A DNA stretch of 46,170 bases from Clostridia bacterium. Its GTDB lineage: Bacteria; Bacillota; Clostridia; Oscillospirales; Acutalibacteraceae. The notes below the pieces were generated by a model. It had not been told where the DNA came from. It did no database searches and saw only the letters and a program-made list of their open reading frames with translations. Within the stretch, counting starts at the first letter, position 1; each line of letters begins with the position of its first letter. Location: assembly GCA_017409845.1 (NCBI GenBank), contig JAFQRY010000017.1, positions 1-46,170 on the forward strand, read 5' to 3'. Below, piece after piece: positions 19,086-27,350 of this stretch. Made by a program: the position numbers and the translations under genes.

Positions 19086-19532
19086 ATGTCTGAATTAAAA
19101 AAAGTTGATATATTTACCGACGGAGCATGCTCGGGAAATCCGGGACCGGGCGGTTGGGGAGCAATTCTCAGATACGGTGCTCACGAAAAAGAGCTCAGCG
19201 GCGGCGAAGCTTCAACAACCAACAACCGCATGGAGCTTACCGCAGTTATAGAAGCACTCAGAGTTCTTAAGGAAAAATGTGAAATTACTATTTATACCGA
19301 CTCAAAATATGTTGCGGATGCTTTTCTTCAGGGCTGGATATGGAACTGGATGAAAAACGGCTGGAAAAAGGCTGACAAAAAACCCGTTCTCAATCCCGAG
19401 CTGTGGCAGGCTCTGATTACGGAAATACGAAAGCACGAATATAAGATTGTCTGGGTCAAGGGTCACGCAGGTCATCCCGAAAACGAGAGATGCGATGCTC
19501 TTGCAACCGCTCAGGCAGCAAAATTTTCATAA
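19086..19532 (+). CDS. rnhA: Ribonuclease HI
   Basis: RNase HI cleaves RNA in RNA-DNA hybrids. The 148-residue protein has the signature [19 protein letters not shown] with catalytic Asp, then [13 protein letters not shown] (catalytic Glu), YTDSKYV (catalytic Asp) and [14 protein letters not shown] (catalytic His and Asp), so all active-site residues are present. Length matches E. coli RnhA. A GACGGAGAG RBS precedes ATG 19086. Secure assignment. Confidence 0.97.
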   Translation: MSELKKVDIFTDGACSGNPGPGGWGAILRYGAHEKELSGGEASTTNNRMELTAVIEALRVLKEKCEITIYTDSKYVADAFLQGWIWNWMKNGWKKADKKPVLNPELWQALITEIRKHEYKIVWVKGHAGHPENERCDALATAQAAKFS

Positions 19533-19545
19533 AGGGGATTGTGAA

Positions 19546-20247
19546 ATGGCTGACATTGCTATCAGAAATGCTTTTGAATTTTTTTCATATTCATTCGCCG
19601 TCATAACAGTCATAATGACGGTATTATATCAGTTTGTTCCCTTTTTCAGAAAGAAACTGTTGCTTTCGAAGATGCTCTCATCCGCATCATTTTTCCTGAC
19701 AGGAATATTTGCAGCCGCAGTTCATCCCGGCACATATGCTTTTTGCATGCTTGCAGCTCTGTTTTTATGTCTTCTCGGTGATTTTTTCCTGGATTATAAA
19801 AAGAAAACATTCTTTATCGGCGTTTCGTTTTTTTCACTCGGGCACATCATCTATATCACAACATTTCTGAAGGTTTGCGCCCCGTCACTGATGCCGAACA
19901 TAGTCCACATGGTCATATTGTTTTTTATTGTTGTGCTTATGGGCATTGTGCATATCAAAATGGATAAAATCCGTTTTGAAGGCAAAAACAAAGTGATGTA
20001 TCTCTATTCGCTTCTTCTCATAGTTTCCTTTGTTGTTGCAGCAACAAGAGGAATTACTTTGGCAATCAGCGGAAACATGCCCTTCGGTCTTTCTCTTGCA
20101 CTCGGCGGAGGCATGTTTATGATATCGGATGCTTTTCTTGCATCTCAGCTTTACGGAGTGCCCAAGCTCAGAAGAACCGATGCGGGAGTTGCTCTTTTCT
20201 ATTTTCCCGCACAGGCTCTGTTTGCTTTAAGCATTATATTTCATTGA
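19546..20247 (+). CDS. YhhN/TMEM86-family membrane protein (lysoplasmalogenase-like)
   Basis: A 233-residue integral membrane protein with about seven or eight hydrophobic spans. It resembles the YhhN family, whose animal member TMEM86B cleaves the vinyl-ether bond of lysoplasmalogens. Family-like blocks are LLGDFFLDY (after residue 75) and GGMFMISDAFLASQLYG toward the end, each carrying the conserved aspartates. An upstream in-frame ATG at 19447 lies inside rnhA. ATG 19546 is preferred because it follows AAAGGGGATTG at good spacing. Many Clostridia make plasmalogens, so the activity would make sense, but it is inferred from the family. Confidence 0.8.
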   Translation: MADIAIRNAFEFFSYSFAVITVIMTVLYQFVPFFRKKLLLSKMLSSASFFLTGIFAAAVHPGTYAFCMLAALFLCLLGDFFLDYKKKTFFIGVSFFSLGHIIYITTFLKVCAPSLMPNIVHMVILFFIVVLMGIVHIKMDKIRFEGKNKVMYLYSLLLIVSFVVAATRGITLAISGNMPFGLSLALGGGMFMISDAFLASQLYGVPKLRRTDAGVALFYFPAQALFALSIIFH

Positions 20248-20263
20248 ATAAAGGGTGATAAAA

Positions 20264-21790
20264 ATGAAAAAAACATTAAGTTTTCTGCTTGTGCTGGCAA
20301 CTGTTTTTTCTCTCGGCACAACAGCGTTGGCAGACTCCGGTAAATGCAGTTGTAACATGACGCCGGTTGTTTATGTTCCGGGTTTCGGAGAACCGATTTA
20401 CAAAAATCCCGGTACGGAAGAAAAGGTTTCTGTTTTTCCGCCGGAGGAGGATGCAATCACAGCTGCCGTTCCCGACATAGTCAAGGCTGTGTTATTCGGG
20501 CTTGCAATCGGCAACTTTGATGCGTTCGGTACTTATGCAATGAAAGCCGCCGACACCATTCTCGGTGCGGCAGCCTGCGACAATGAAGGAAATCCCGTTG
20601 AAAACACGGGTGTTGAATACGAAGACCCGACCGTTGATACGCATAAAAACACGGCATTTGTAAGCGATGACCGTGACGATAACGGGTATTTTATGTTTAT
20701 ATATGACTGGCGTCTTGATCCGATAGAAAATGCAAGGCTGCTCAGGGAATACATAAGTAAAGTCAAAGCCTTGACGAGTCACGACGAAATCGTTCTTTCG
20801 GCACACAGTCAGGGAAACACCGTTGTCATGTCGTATCTTTATCTTTACGGAAACAGCGGCATAGAAAAGCTCGTTTTACTCTCACCCGCCTATCAGGGTC
20901 TTTCGCTTATCGGCTCGCTTTTCGCTCAGGAGGTTTCCGTTATCGGAAAAGGCGACGCTCTTGCGGAATATCTCAACGGAGTTATGGGATACGAGAATCC
21001 AACAAGCCGTCTTATCGCTGCCGCAATCAAAGAAATCAATAAAATCGGAACGGTTGACGGCATTCTTCACTATCTTCAGCGGCTTCTTGACGATCAGCTT
21101 GACAGAGTTTTTGCGGAATGCCTCACCGATATTATGGGAACTCTCCCGGGAGTCTGGGCTTTTGTTCCCGACGAATATTATGAAGCCGCAAAAGCCAAAG
21201 TTTTCAAGGGTTCGGATGAATACAGTGTTCTTATTGAAAAAGCTGACTACTATCATTACAATGTGCAGACCGAAACAGCTTCAATTCTCGTCAACGCAAA
21301 GAAAAGCGGAACGGATATTGTTATATGTGCCGGCTATAACATTTCATCAATCCCCGTTACCAAAGCGGAAACCGCTCACTCGGATTTCCTGATTGATACC
21401 GGATACATGAGCCTTGGTGCAGTCTGTGCACCCTTCGGTAAAACACTTGGCGAAAAATATGCCCAGCAGAAAACCGCCTGCGGTCACAACCATGTTTCAG
21501 CCGACGGAATCGCAGATGCCTCAACATGTCTTTTCCCCGAGTACACATGGTTTTTCAAAAATAACGGACATGCATCATTCGGTTCCGGCTACTGTGAGTT
21601 CATTGAATGGGCAATCCGCCATAAAGGTCAGCCGACGGTGCACACAAACAAAAAATATCCCCAGTTCATGGAGGTTTCCGCCGAGGAGCTTGTTCCCGTC
21701 AGGGAGCCTTCCGCGGAGAAGCCCGAGTCAAACTGCGAAATAATTATTTCATCGCTTATAACACTTATAAAAGAATCAGTTGACAAATAA
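20264..21790 (+). CDS. Secreted LCAT-like alpha/beta-hydrolase (putative lipase/acyltransferase)
   Basis: The 508-residue product begins with a clear signal peptide (MKKTLSFLLVLATVFSLGTTALA). The mature part opens with CNMTPVVYVPGFGEPIY, the oxyanion-type VPG block seen in lecithin:cholesterol acyltransferase-like lipases, followed by FIYDWRLDP and the nucleophile elbow SAHSQGN. This order (VPG, DWR, GHSxG-like) is typical of that family, though the elbow reads S-x-S-x-G with alanine before His. A frame extension uses GTG 20255, but ATG 20264 is better spaced after AAGGGTG. It follows the YhhN gene by 16 bases; both may act on lipids. The substrate is unknown. Confidence 0.75.
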   Translation: MKKTLSFLLVLATVFSLGTTALADSGKCSCNMTPVVYVPGFGEPIYKNPGTEEKVSVFPPEEDAITAAVPDIVKAVLFGLAIGNFDAFGTYAMKAADTILGAAACDNEGNPVENTGVEYEDPTVDTHKNTAFVSDDRDDNGYFMFIYDWRLDPIENARLLREYISKVKALTSHDEIVLSAHSQGNTVVMSYLYLYGNSGIEKLVLLSPAYQGLSLIGSLFAQEVSVIGKGDALAEYLNGVMGYENPTSRLIAAAIKEINKIGTVDGILHYLQRLLDDQLDRVFAECLTDIMGTLPGVWAFVPDEYYEAAKAKVFKGSDEYSVLIEKADYYHYNVQTETASILVNAKKSGTDIVICAGYNISSIPVTKAETAHSDFLIDTGYMSLGAVCAPFGKTLGEKYAQQKTACGHNHVSADGIADASTCLFPEYTWFFKNNGHASFGSGYCEFIEWAIRHKGQPTVHTNKKYPQFMEVSAEELVPVREPSAEKPESNCEIIISSLITLIKESVDK

Positions 21791-21826
21791 AAAAATGCAG
21801 GGTGAGCAATCACTCTGCATTTTTTC
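21791..21826 (+). terminator. Rho-independent terminator after the lipase gene
   Basis: AATGCAGGGTGA, a GCAA loop and TCACTCTGCATT form a 12-bp stem with one mismatch, followed by a T run. It separates the lipase gene from the spoIVA promoter. Confidence 0.85.
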
Positions 21827-21829
21827 GTG

Positions 21830-21858
21830 TCATAAATTGTCCTGCCGTATCATATGGT
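21830..21858 (+). promoter_or_regulatory. Putative sigma-E promoter of spoIVA
   Basis: TCATAAA (21830-21836), 14 bases, then CATATGGT (21851-21858) resembles the mother-cell sigma-E pattern (TCATATT, 13-15 bases, CATACANT). In Bacillus spoIVA is transcribed by sigma-E. No sigma-A promoter was seen here. The match is imperfect in both boxes. Confidence 0.55.
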
Positions 21859-21897
21859 TTACGGAAAACAAACAAAAATAAAATCGGAGGACAAACA

Positions 21898-23376
21898 ATG
21901 GCTAACAGTAATATTTACAAGGATATTGCCGCAAGAACAGGCGGTGACATCTATATCGGAGTTGTAGGACCCGTCAGAACGGGAAAATCCACATTCATAA
22001 AAAAATTTATGGAAAACATGGTTCTTCCAGGCATAGAAGACGGGCTGCGTCGGGAAAGAGCGACCGATGAGCTTCCGCAGTCATCGGGTGGAAGAACAAT
22101 AATGACAACGGAGCCCAAATTCATCCCCGAGGAAGCGGTTGAAATATCCCTTCCTTCAAATTCAAAAATGAAGGTGAGAATGATTGACTGCGTGGGCTAC
22201 ATTGTACCTTCCGCACTCGGCTACATTGAGGGAGAATCGCCGAGAATGGTTAAAACTCCCTGGTTTGAGGAGGAAATACCGTTTAACATGGCAGCCGAAA
22301 TAGGCACCAGAAAGGTTATCTCGGAGCATTCAACAATCGGTCTTGTTGTTACAACCGACGGATCAATCAGTGAAATCCCGAGAGCCGAATATGCCGAAGC
22401 GGAAGAACGTGTCATAAATGAACTCAAGGAACTCAGCAAGCCGTTTGTTGTTCTTCTCAACTGCAAAAATCCCCTCTCTGCCGAAGCACAGACACTTGCC
22501 GCAAAAATGTCGGCGGATTATAACGCACCCGTTGTTCCGGTTAACTGTCTTGAGCTGGGGCAGGATGAAATCTGCAATATTCTTTCTCAGATTCTGTTTG
22601 AATTTCCCGTCAAAGAAATAAAAATAGATCTGCCGGGATGGGTTGCTTCTCTAAAAAAAGGTCATTGGCTGAGAAACGCAATCTATAAAACAATCAGCAC
22701 AGAAGCCGCATCGCTCACAAAGGTGCGTGATGTCAGCACGTTTTCAGATGCTATCAAAGAAAACGAGCATATCCGTTCATCCGCTGTTGACGGAATGAAT
22801 CTTGCAACGGGAAGCGCCGTGATTACGGTTTCTCTGCACCCCGACCTTTTTTTCAGAATTATCGGAGAGGAAACGGGAATAACGGTCGGAAACGAGCAGG
22901 AGCTTCTCAAAAAGATAAAAGAGCTCTCGGAAGCCCGGAGCGGTTATCAGAGAATCCGTGATGCTCTCGATGAGGTCGAGGCAACGGGCTACGGAATCGT
23001 TCTGCCCGATGTTGATGACCTGACACTCGAGGAGCCCGAAATAATGAAGCAGGGCGGCAGATACGGAGTAAGGCTCAGGGCGAGTGCACCGTCACTACAC
23101 ATAATGAGAGCCGATATCCAGACCGAGGTTGCACCGATAGTCGGTTCAGAATCCCAATCGGAAGAACTGATAAAATATCTGCTCAAGGAGTTTGAGGAAA
23201 ATCCCTCGATGATATGGGAATCCAACATTTTCGGCACCTCTCTTCACGAGCTTGTCAACGAAGGACTTCATAATAAGCTTTACCGTATGCCTGGTGACGC
23301 CAGACTGAAGCTGCGTGAAACTCTCGAAAGAGTTATCAACGAGGGCTGCAGCGGTCTGATTTGCATAATTTTATAA
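21898..23376 (+). CDS. spoIVA: Stage IV sporulation protein A (SpoIVA)
   Basis: SpoIVA is the ATPase that polymerises around the forespore and forms the basement layer on which the spore coat assembles. The predicted 492-residue protein is the same length as the Bacillus protein. It shows Walker A VGPVRTGKST at about residues 22-31, the switch-like IDCVGYIVPSALGY, VVTTDGSI, and the conserved C-terminal block ending CSGLICIIL. The open frame runs back to 21802 across a terminator. ATG 21898 is chosen because CGGAGG lies eight bases upstream and the product begins MANSNIYKDIA. Secure assignment. Confidence 0.97.
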   Translation: MANSNIYKDIAARTGGDIYIGVVGPVRTGKSTFIKKFMENMVLPGIEDGLRRERATDELPQSSGGRTIMTTEPKFIPEEAVEISLPSNSKMKVRMIDCVGYIVPSALGYIEGESPRMVKTPWFEEEIPFNMAAEIGTRKVISEHSTIGLVVTTDGSISEIPRAEYAEAEERVINELKELSKPFVVLLNCKNPLSAEAQTLAAKMSADYNAPVVPVNCLELGQDEICNILSQILFEFPVKEIKIDLPGWVASLKKGHWLRNAIYKTISTEAASLTKVRDVSTFSDAIKENEHIRSSAVDGMNLATGSAVITVSLHPDLFFRIIGEETGITVGNEQELLKKIKELSEARSGYQRIRDALDEVEATGYGIVLPDVDDLTLEEPEIMKQGGRYGVRLRASAPSLHIMRADIQTEVAPIVGSESQSEELIKYLLKEFEENPSMIWESNIFGTSLHELVNEGLHNKLYRMPGDARLKLRETLERVINEGCSGLICIIL

Positions 23377-23420
23377 AAAGAGCGGATTGCAAAGGACAGC
23401 TCCGATGCAATCCGCTTTTG
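23377..23420. terminator. Bidirectional terminator between spoIVA and the small lipoprotein gene
   Basis: Perfect 11-bp arms AGCGGATTGCA (23381-23391) and TGCAATCCGCT (23406-23416) with A-rich and T-rich flanks serve the two converging genes. Confidence 0.88.
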
Positions 23421-23430
23421 AATTTTGAAA

Positions 23431-23826
23431 TTATGCAACACCGATATAAACCGAAAGCATCTCACCCACATAAGTGACTTCCGCATAATATCCCTTGTCA
23501 TCGGCAGCACTGTAATAGGTATCGGCTTCAACGGGATTGATTTCAAACCCGCTTTTCTTAAGCTTTTTCAGATAGCTTTTATATTCACCTTTTGAGCATT
23601 TTACCGAGAGTGAATAGCCTATTCCGTCTTCATATTTTTCAACTGTCCTGTTTTTGAAACCGAATTCAGGAATTCTGTCTTTGAAATGGTTGTGAACGGC
23701 AGTTGATTTTGCCGTGATGCTGACAGATATATTTTTATCATCCGGCTTGTCGTTTCTGACTCCGCATGAGCAAAAGCATAAAACAGCTGCCGACGTAAGC
23801 AGTATAGCGGTTATTTTTTTCATCAT
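23431..23826 (-). CDS. Small lipoprotein of unknown function
   Basis: The 131-residue product has a lipoprotein signal (MMKKITAILLTSAAVLCFCSC, with the likely lipidated Cys in CSCG near residue 21), then a charged linker and a compact domain of roughly 85 residues with alternating beta-type segments. I do not recognise the family. GGAGGT eight bases before ATG 23826 supports the start. It is a single gene facing spoIVA and backing onto the permease promoter. No function is proposed. Confidence 0.75.
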   Translation of the reverse strand: MMKKITAILLTSAAVLCFCSCGVRNDKPDDKNISVSITAKSTAVHNHFKDRIPEFGFKNRTVEKYEDGIGYSLSVKCSKGEYKSYLKKLKKSGFEINPVEADTYYSAADDKGYYAEVTYVGEMLSVYIGVA

Positions 23827-23929
23827 CTGACAATACCTCCGTTGAATTTTCCGACAGAATTATAACACAGATTATTTTTTATGGCAAGCATACCGCAATA
23901 ATATTATTTAAATATTTCAAAAAAATAAA

Positions 23930-23958
23930 TTGACTTTTCGTGTATGTTAATGTAAAAT
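23930..23958 (+). promoter_or_regulatory. Promoter of the amino-acid permease gene
   Basis: TTGACT (23930-23935), 17 bases, TAAAAT (23953-23958), about 30 bases ahead of the ATG and an AAAAAGGGG ribosome-binding site. Confidence 0.8.
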
Positions 23959-23989
23959 TTAATTAAAATTTAAAAAAAGGGGTATTGAC

Positions 23990-25369
23990 ATGGCAAACGA
24001 ACTCAAGAAAAAGTACGGCCTGCTTACCGCAATCTGCATGGTAGTCGGTATTGTTGTCGGCAGCGGCGTATTTTTCAAAGCAGAAGCAATTCTCAACAAA
24101 ACAGGCGGTAATCTCAAAATCGGTATTCTCGCATGGATAATCGGCGGTATCATTATGATCATCTCCGCCTACACTTTCTCAATCCTTGCAACCAAATACG
24201 AAAAGGTCAACGGCGTTGTTGACTATGCCGAAGCCACTATCGGCGAAAAATACGGCTATGTTATCGGCTGGTTTTTAAGCACAATCTATTATCCCACCCT
24301 TACAATGGCTCTTGCATGGCTCTCAGCAAGATATACTCTTGTTGTTTTCCAGGGCGACAGTGCAGACCCGACAAGCGGCATGTGCTTTGTTCTTACCGCA
24401 TTCTATCTCATCGGCAGCTATGCACTCAACACACTTTCACCCATCATTTCAGGTAAATTCCAGGTTTCAACAACCTTTATCAAGCTTGTTCCCCTGCTTC
24501 TCATGGGCGTTGTCGGAACAATTTACGGCATCACAAACGACAAAGGCGTTCTTGTTGAAAACTTCACAACCGTTGTTGATCCTTCAATCACACCCGTAAA
24601 CGCAATCTTCACAGCAATCTGTGCAACGGTTTTCGCTTATGAAGGCTGGATTATCGCAACATCAATCAACGCCGAGCTCAAGGACGGTAAAAAGAATCTT
24701 CCCAAGGCTCTTGTTATCGGCTCACTCATCATCGTTGCTATCTATGTTCTTTATTATGTAGGTCTTGCAGGCAGCATAAGAAATGCTGACATGATGGCAA
24801 GCGGACAGGCTGCAGCAAGAAACGCTTTCGGTGCAGTATTCGGCAAAGCAATGGGCACAGGCATCTTTGTTTTCGTTATCGTTTCATGTCTCGGTACTCT
24901 TAACGGTCTTATGCTCGGCTGCACAAGAGGTATCTACTCAATCGCAAGCAGAGGCAGAGGTCCCGCTCCCCACGTTTTCGGCTATCTTGACAAGCACACA
25001 AACATGCCCGGCAACTCATCAATCCTTGCTCTTCTTCTCTGTGCTGCATGGCTTGTTTATTTCTACTTTGCAAACCTCAACAGCGAAACTGCAGCATCAC
25101 TCAAGATGTTTGCATTTGACCCCACAGAGCTTCCCATCGTCACAATCTATCCTTTCTATATCCCCATCTTCTTCAAGATGTTCTCAGACAAATCGCTCCC
25201 CGCTTTCAAGCGTTTTGTTGTTCCCGCACTTGCAATTGCAGGCAGCCTCTTCATGGTTGTTGCCGCATTCGTTGCACACAAAGCGGAAATCCCCGGTTAC
25301 CTCATTATTTTCGCAGTCATCATGCTTATCGGCATGGGCTTTATGAAAAAGAAGAAGGTAAACGCTTAA
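23990..25369 (+). CDS. APC-superfamily amino-acid permease
   Basis: A 459-residue protein with about twelve membrane spans and the APC N-terminal signature ICMVVGIVVGSGVFFKAEAIL, with the unwound GxGxF-type segment of helix 1. AFAYEGWIIATSINAELKDGKKNLPKAL-like sequence in helix 6 and its loop is typical of the LAT/SteT-like branch, which exchanges or imports neutral amino acids. The actual substrate cannot be read from the sequence. Codon use is strongly biased to C-ending codons, as in highly expressed genes. It is followed after 30 bases by an AI-2E-family gene. Confidence 0.9.
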   Translation: MANELKKKYGLLTAICMVVGIVVGSGVFFKAEAILNKTGGNLKIGILAWIIGGIIMIISAYTFSILATKYEKVNGVVDYAEATIGEKYGYVIGWFLSTIYYPTLTMALAWLSARYTLVVFQGDSADPTSGMCFVLTAFYLIGSYALNTLSPIISGKFQVSTTFIKLVPLLLMGVVGTIYGITNDKGVLVENFTTVVDPSITPVNAIFTAICATVFAYEGWIIATSINAELKDGKKNLPKALVIGSLIIVAIYVLYYVGLAGSIRNADMMASGQAAARNAFGAVFGKAMGTGIFVFVIVSCLGTLNGLMLGCTRGIYSIASRGRGPAPHVFGYLDKHTNMPGNSSILALLLCAAWLVYFYFANLNSETAASLKMFAFDPTELPIVTIYPFYIPIFFKMFSDKSLPAFKRFVVPALAIAGSLFMVVAAFVAHKAEIPGYLIIFAVIMLIGMGFMKKKKVNA

Positions 25370-25399
25370 TTTATAATCGAAAGGTCCCGGCGTAAAAAA

Positions 25400-26626
25400 A
25401 TGAAAAACAGCAAAGACGAAAAAAACATCATCGCCGAGCCTCAGAAAAATCAGAATATGAATGACGACAACGGCAGCATAACTTTTAAATTCACTAAAAA
25501 AACATTTAAAATGATTGCTGCCGTTGCAGCTTTTATAATACTGATTTACTGGGGGCTCAACAACACAGACAAGGTCAGCTTCCTTTTCGGAAAGATATTT
25601 ACGGTTGCCGAGCCATTCATTCTCGGCTTTGCAATTGCGTTTGTAATAAACGTTCTGCTCCGTCCGCTTGAAAAGCTCTGGGATAAAATTTTCAGAAAAA
25701 GTAAATCATCGGTTCCGCAGAAGCTCAGACGTCCGCTTTGCCTTATATTGAGCACGGTTATCATGTTCGGGCTTGTTTTCGCATTGCTTTTCCTCGTTAT
25801 TCCCGAATTCAAAAACACATTTGAAGCAATAGCAAAATCGTTTCCGCAATATCTCAAAAAGGCCGAAGGCTGGCTGACGGGACTTGTCGGATTCGCGGAA
25901 AGTCACGGATTTACACTTCCTGAGTTTTCATTTGATATTGAAAAAATAATGAATCTTCTCGGCTCAGCCATAAACAGCAGCGGAATAGTTGATAAAACGC
26001 TCAACATCACCGGTTCCATTGTTTCGGGCATTGTCAATCTTGTTGTTGCTCTTGCCTTTTCTTTCTATTTGCTTGCACAGAAAGAGAAGCTTTCGGAATC
26101 CTCAAAAAAAACACTTTATGCTTTCTTTAAAAAAGAAAAAGTTGATCGCCTTCTCGGTTTTATCAGGCTCACCGATCAGACCTTCACAAACTTCGTGACC
26201 GGTCAGCTTACCGAGGCGGTTATAATCGGCGTTCTGTGTTTTATCGGCATGCTCATTTTCGGTATGCCGTATGCAGCAGTTATATCCGTTCTTGTGGGAA
26301 CAACCGCTTTGATTCCTGTTTTCGGTGCTTTTATCGGTACGGGCATAGGTGCTTTTCTGATACTGTTTGTAAACCCGATGAAAGCGATATGGTTTATTGT
26401 TTTCATTGTTATTCTTCAGCAGCTTGAAGGAAACCTCATCTACCCCAAGGTGGTAGGCAAATCAGTCGGTCTTCCAGGAATATGGGTTCTCACCGCTGTC
26501 ACAATCGGCGGAAACCTGATGGGAGTTATCGGTATTCTGCTGAGCGTTCCTGCCTGTGCGGTGCTTTATACATTGCTTCGTCAGGCGGTCGGTAACCGAC
26601 TTGATAAAAAGAATCTGAAAATATAA
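25400..26626 (+). CDS. AI-2E-family transporter (PerM/YdiK-like)
   Basis: The 408-residue protein has a charged cytoplasmic N-terminus (1-45), a pair of spans, a soluble-looking region, and a C-terminal group of spans with the family block FVTGQLTEAVIIGVLCFIG, TALIPVFGAFIG and the QQLEGNLIYPKVVGKSVGLP signature. AI-2E proteins form membrane oligomers linked to autoinducer-2 export, sodium/proton exchange or general efflux; the role varies and is unknown here. Co-transcription with the upstream permease is likely, since no promoter or terminator lies in the 30-base gap. Confidence 0.93.
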   Translation: MKNSKDEKNIIAEPQKNQNMNDDNGSITFKFTKKTFKMIAAVAAFIILIYWGLNNTDKVSFLFGKIFTVAEPFILGFAIAFVINVLLRPLEKLWDKIFRKSKSSVPQKLRRPLCLILSTVIMFGLVFALLFLVIPEFKNTFEAIAKSFPQYLKKAEGWLTGLVGFAESHGFTLPEFSFDIEKIMNLLGSAINSSGIVDKTLNITGSIVSGIVNLVVALAFSFYLLAQKEKLSESSKKTLYAFFKKEKVDRLLGFIRLTDQTFTNFVTGQLTEAVIIGVLCFIGMLIFGMPYAAVISVLVGTTALIPVFGAFIGTGIGAFLILFVNPMKAIWFIVFIVILQQLEGNLIYPKVVGKSVGLPGIWVLTAVTIGGNLMGVIGILLSVPACAVLYTLLRQAVGNRLDKKNLKI

Positions 26627-26676
26627 AAAACAACCGTTATGAAATCTTCCGTCAGATATCATAACGGTTTTATTTT
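26627..26676 (+). terminator. Rho-independent terminator after the AI-2E gene
   Basis: Perfect 11-bp arms AACCGTTATGA (26632-26642) and TCATAACGGTT (26659-26669), followed by TTATTTTT. Confidence 0.9.
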
Positions 26677-26728
26677 TGTAATGAAAGCATGTTTTGTATA
26701 ATTTGTTCAAAAATTAACATTTAAAACA

Positions 26729-26757
26729 TTGACTATTAATGGATAATTATATATAAT
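26729..26757 (+). promoter_or_regulatory. Promoter of the lipoprotein-GH2 cluster
   Basis: TTGACT (26729-26734), a 17-base spacer and a perfect TATAAT (26752-26757), about 33 bases before the lipoprotein ATG. The surrounding TATATAAT repeats could allow small shifts. Confidence 0.8.
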
Positions 26758-26789
26758 ATATATAATTATAAGTATAATGAGGATTTTAT

Positions 26790-27338
26790 ATGAAAAAACT
26801 GACTGCAATTCTTCTGTCCGTACTTCTGCTTATCGGCGTATGCAGCGGCTGCGGAAACACAAAAGATGTTTATATCGGTGAAGGCAAAATGACTGTTATC
26901 CGCTCGCTTATAAGCACCAACGATTTTTTGGCAAACGAGGTTTTCGGCGAAAACCATCTTCCTGTTGACGCTTCGGAAACACTGACCCGTGACACCCGCA
27001 CCCTTGCACCCGTTGTATCCGACATATTCTCCTCATATGCGGAGCTTGAAAATCTTGTTTACACTACATATACGGAGGATGTTGCAAAAAGGCTTCTCTC
27101 CGAGCCCGAAAAATATGTTGAAATAGACGGCAAGCTTTATTTTGATTTGCACTACTCTGTTCAGCAGAAAACGGAATACGCACGCCGCGATTTCGAAACC
27201 GAATTAAAAAAAGTAAACGATGACGGCAGCTATACCTTTAAGGTTAAATTTATTAACCCTAAAGGATTGGATACAACCGCAAAAATGAATGTTACCGAAG
27301 CAGACGGAACGCTTCGTCTGTGTGATTTTTATAATTAA
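26790..27338 (+). CDS. Lipoprotein of unknown function
   Basis: The 182-residue product has a lipoprotein signal with lipobox near LIGVCSGC (Cys about residue 21). The mature part has a helical first half and a C-terminal half rich in beta-strand patterns (YTFKVKFINP, AKMNVTEADGTLRLCDFYN), somewhat like small anchored beta-sandwich or cystatin-like domains. I do not recognise the family. It is the first gene of the cluster and lies 12 bases before the GH2 gene with no terminator. A substrate-capture role at the surface would be conjecture. Confidence 0.75.
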   Translation: MKKLTAILLSVLLLIGVCSGCGNTKDVYIGEGKMTVIRSLISTNDFLANEVFGENHLPVDASETLTRDTRTLAPVVSDIFSSYAELENLVYTTYTEDVAKRLLSEPEKYVEIDGKLYFDLHYSVQQKTEYARRDFETELKKVNDDGSYTFKVKFINPKGLDTTAKMNVTEADGTLRLCDFYN

Positions 27339-27350
27339 GGAGATGATCCA

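Noticed and set aside
21802-21897. N-terminal extension of SpoIVA
   Set aside because: It crosses a terminator and the putative promoter; ATG 21898 has a strong RBS and gives the known family length.
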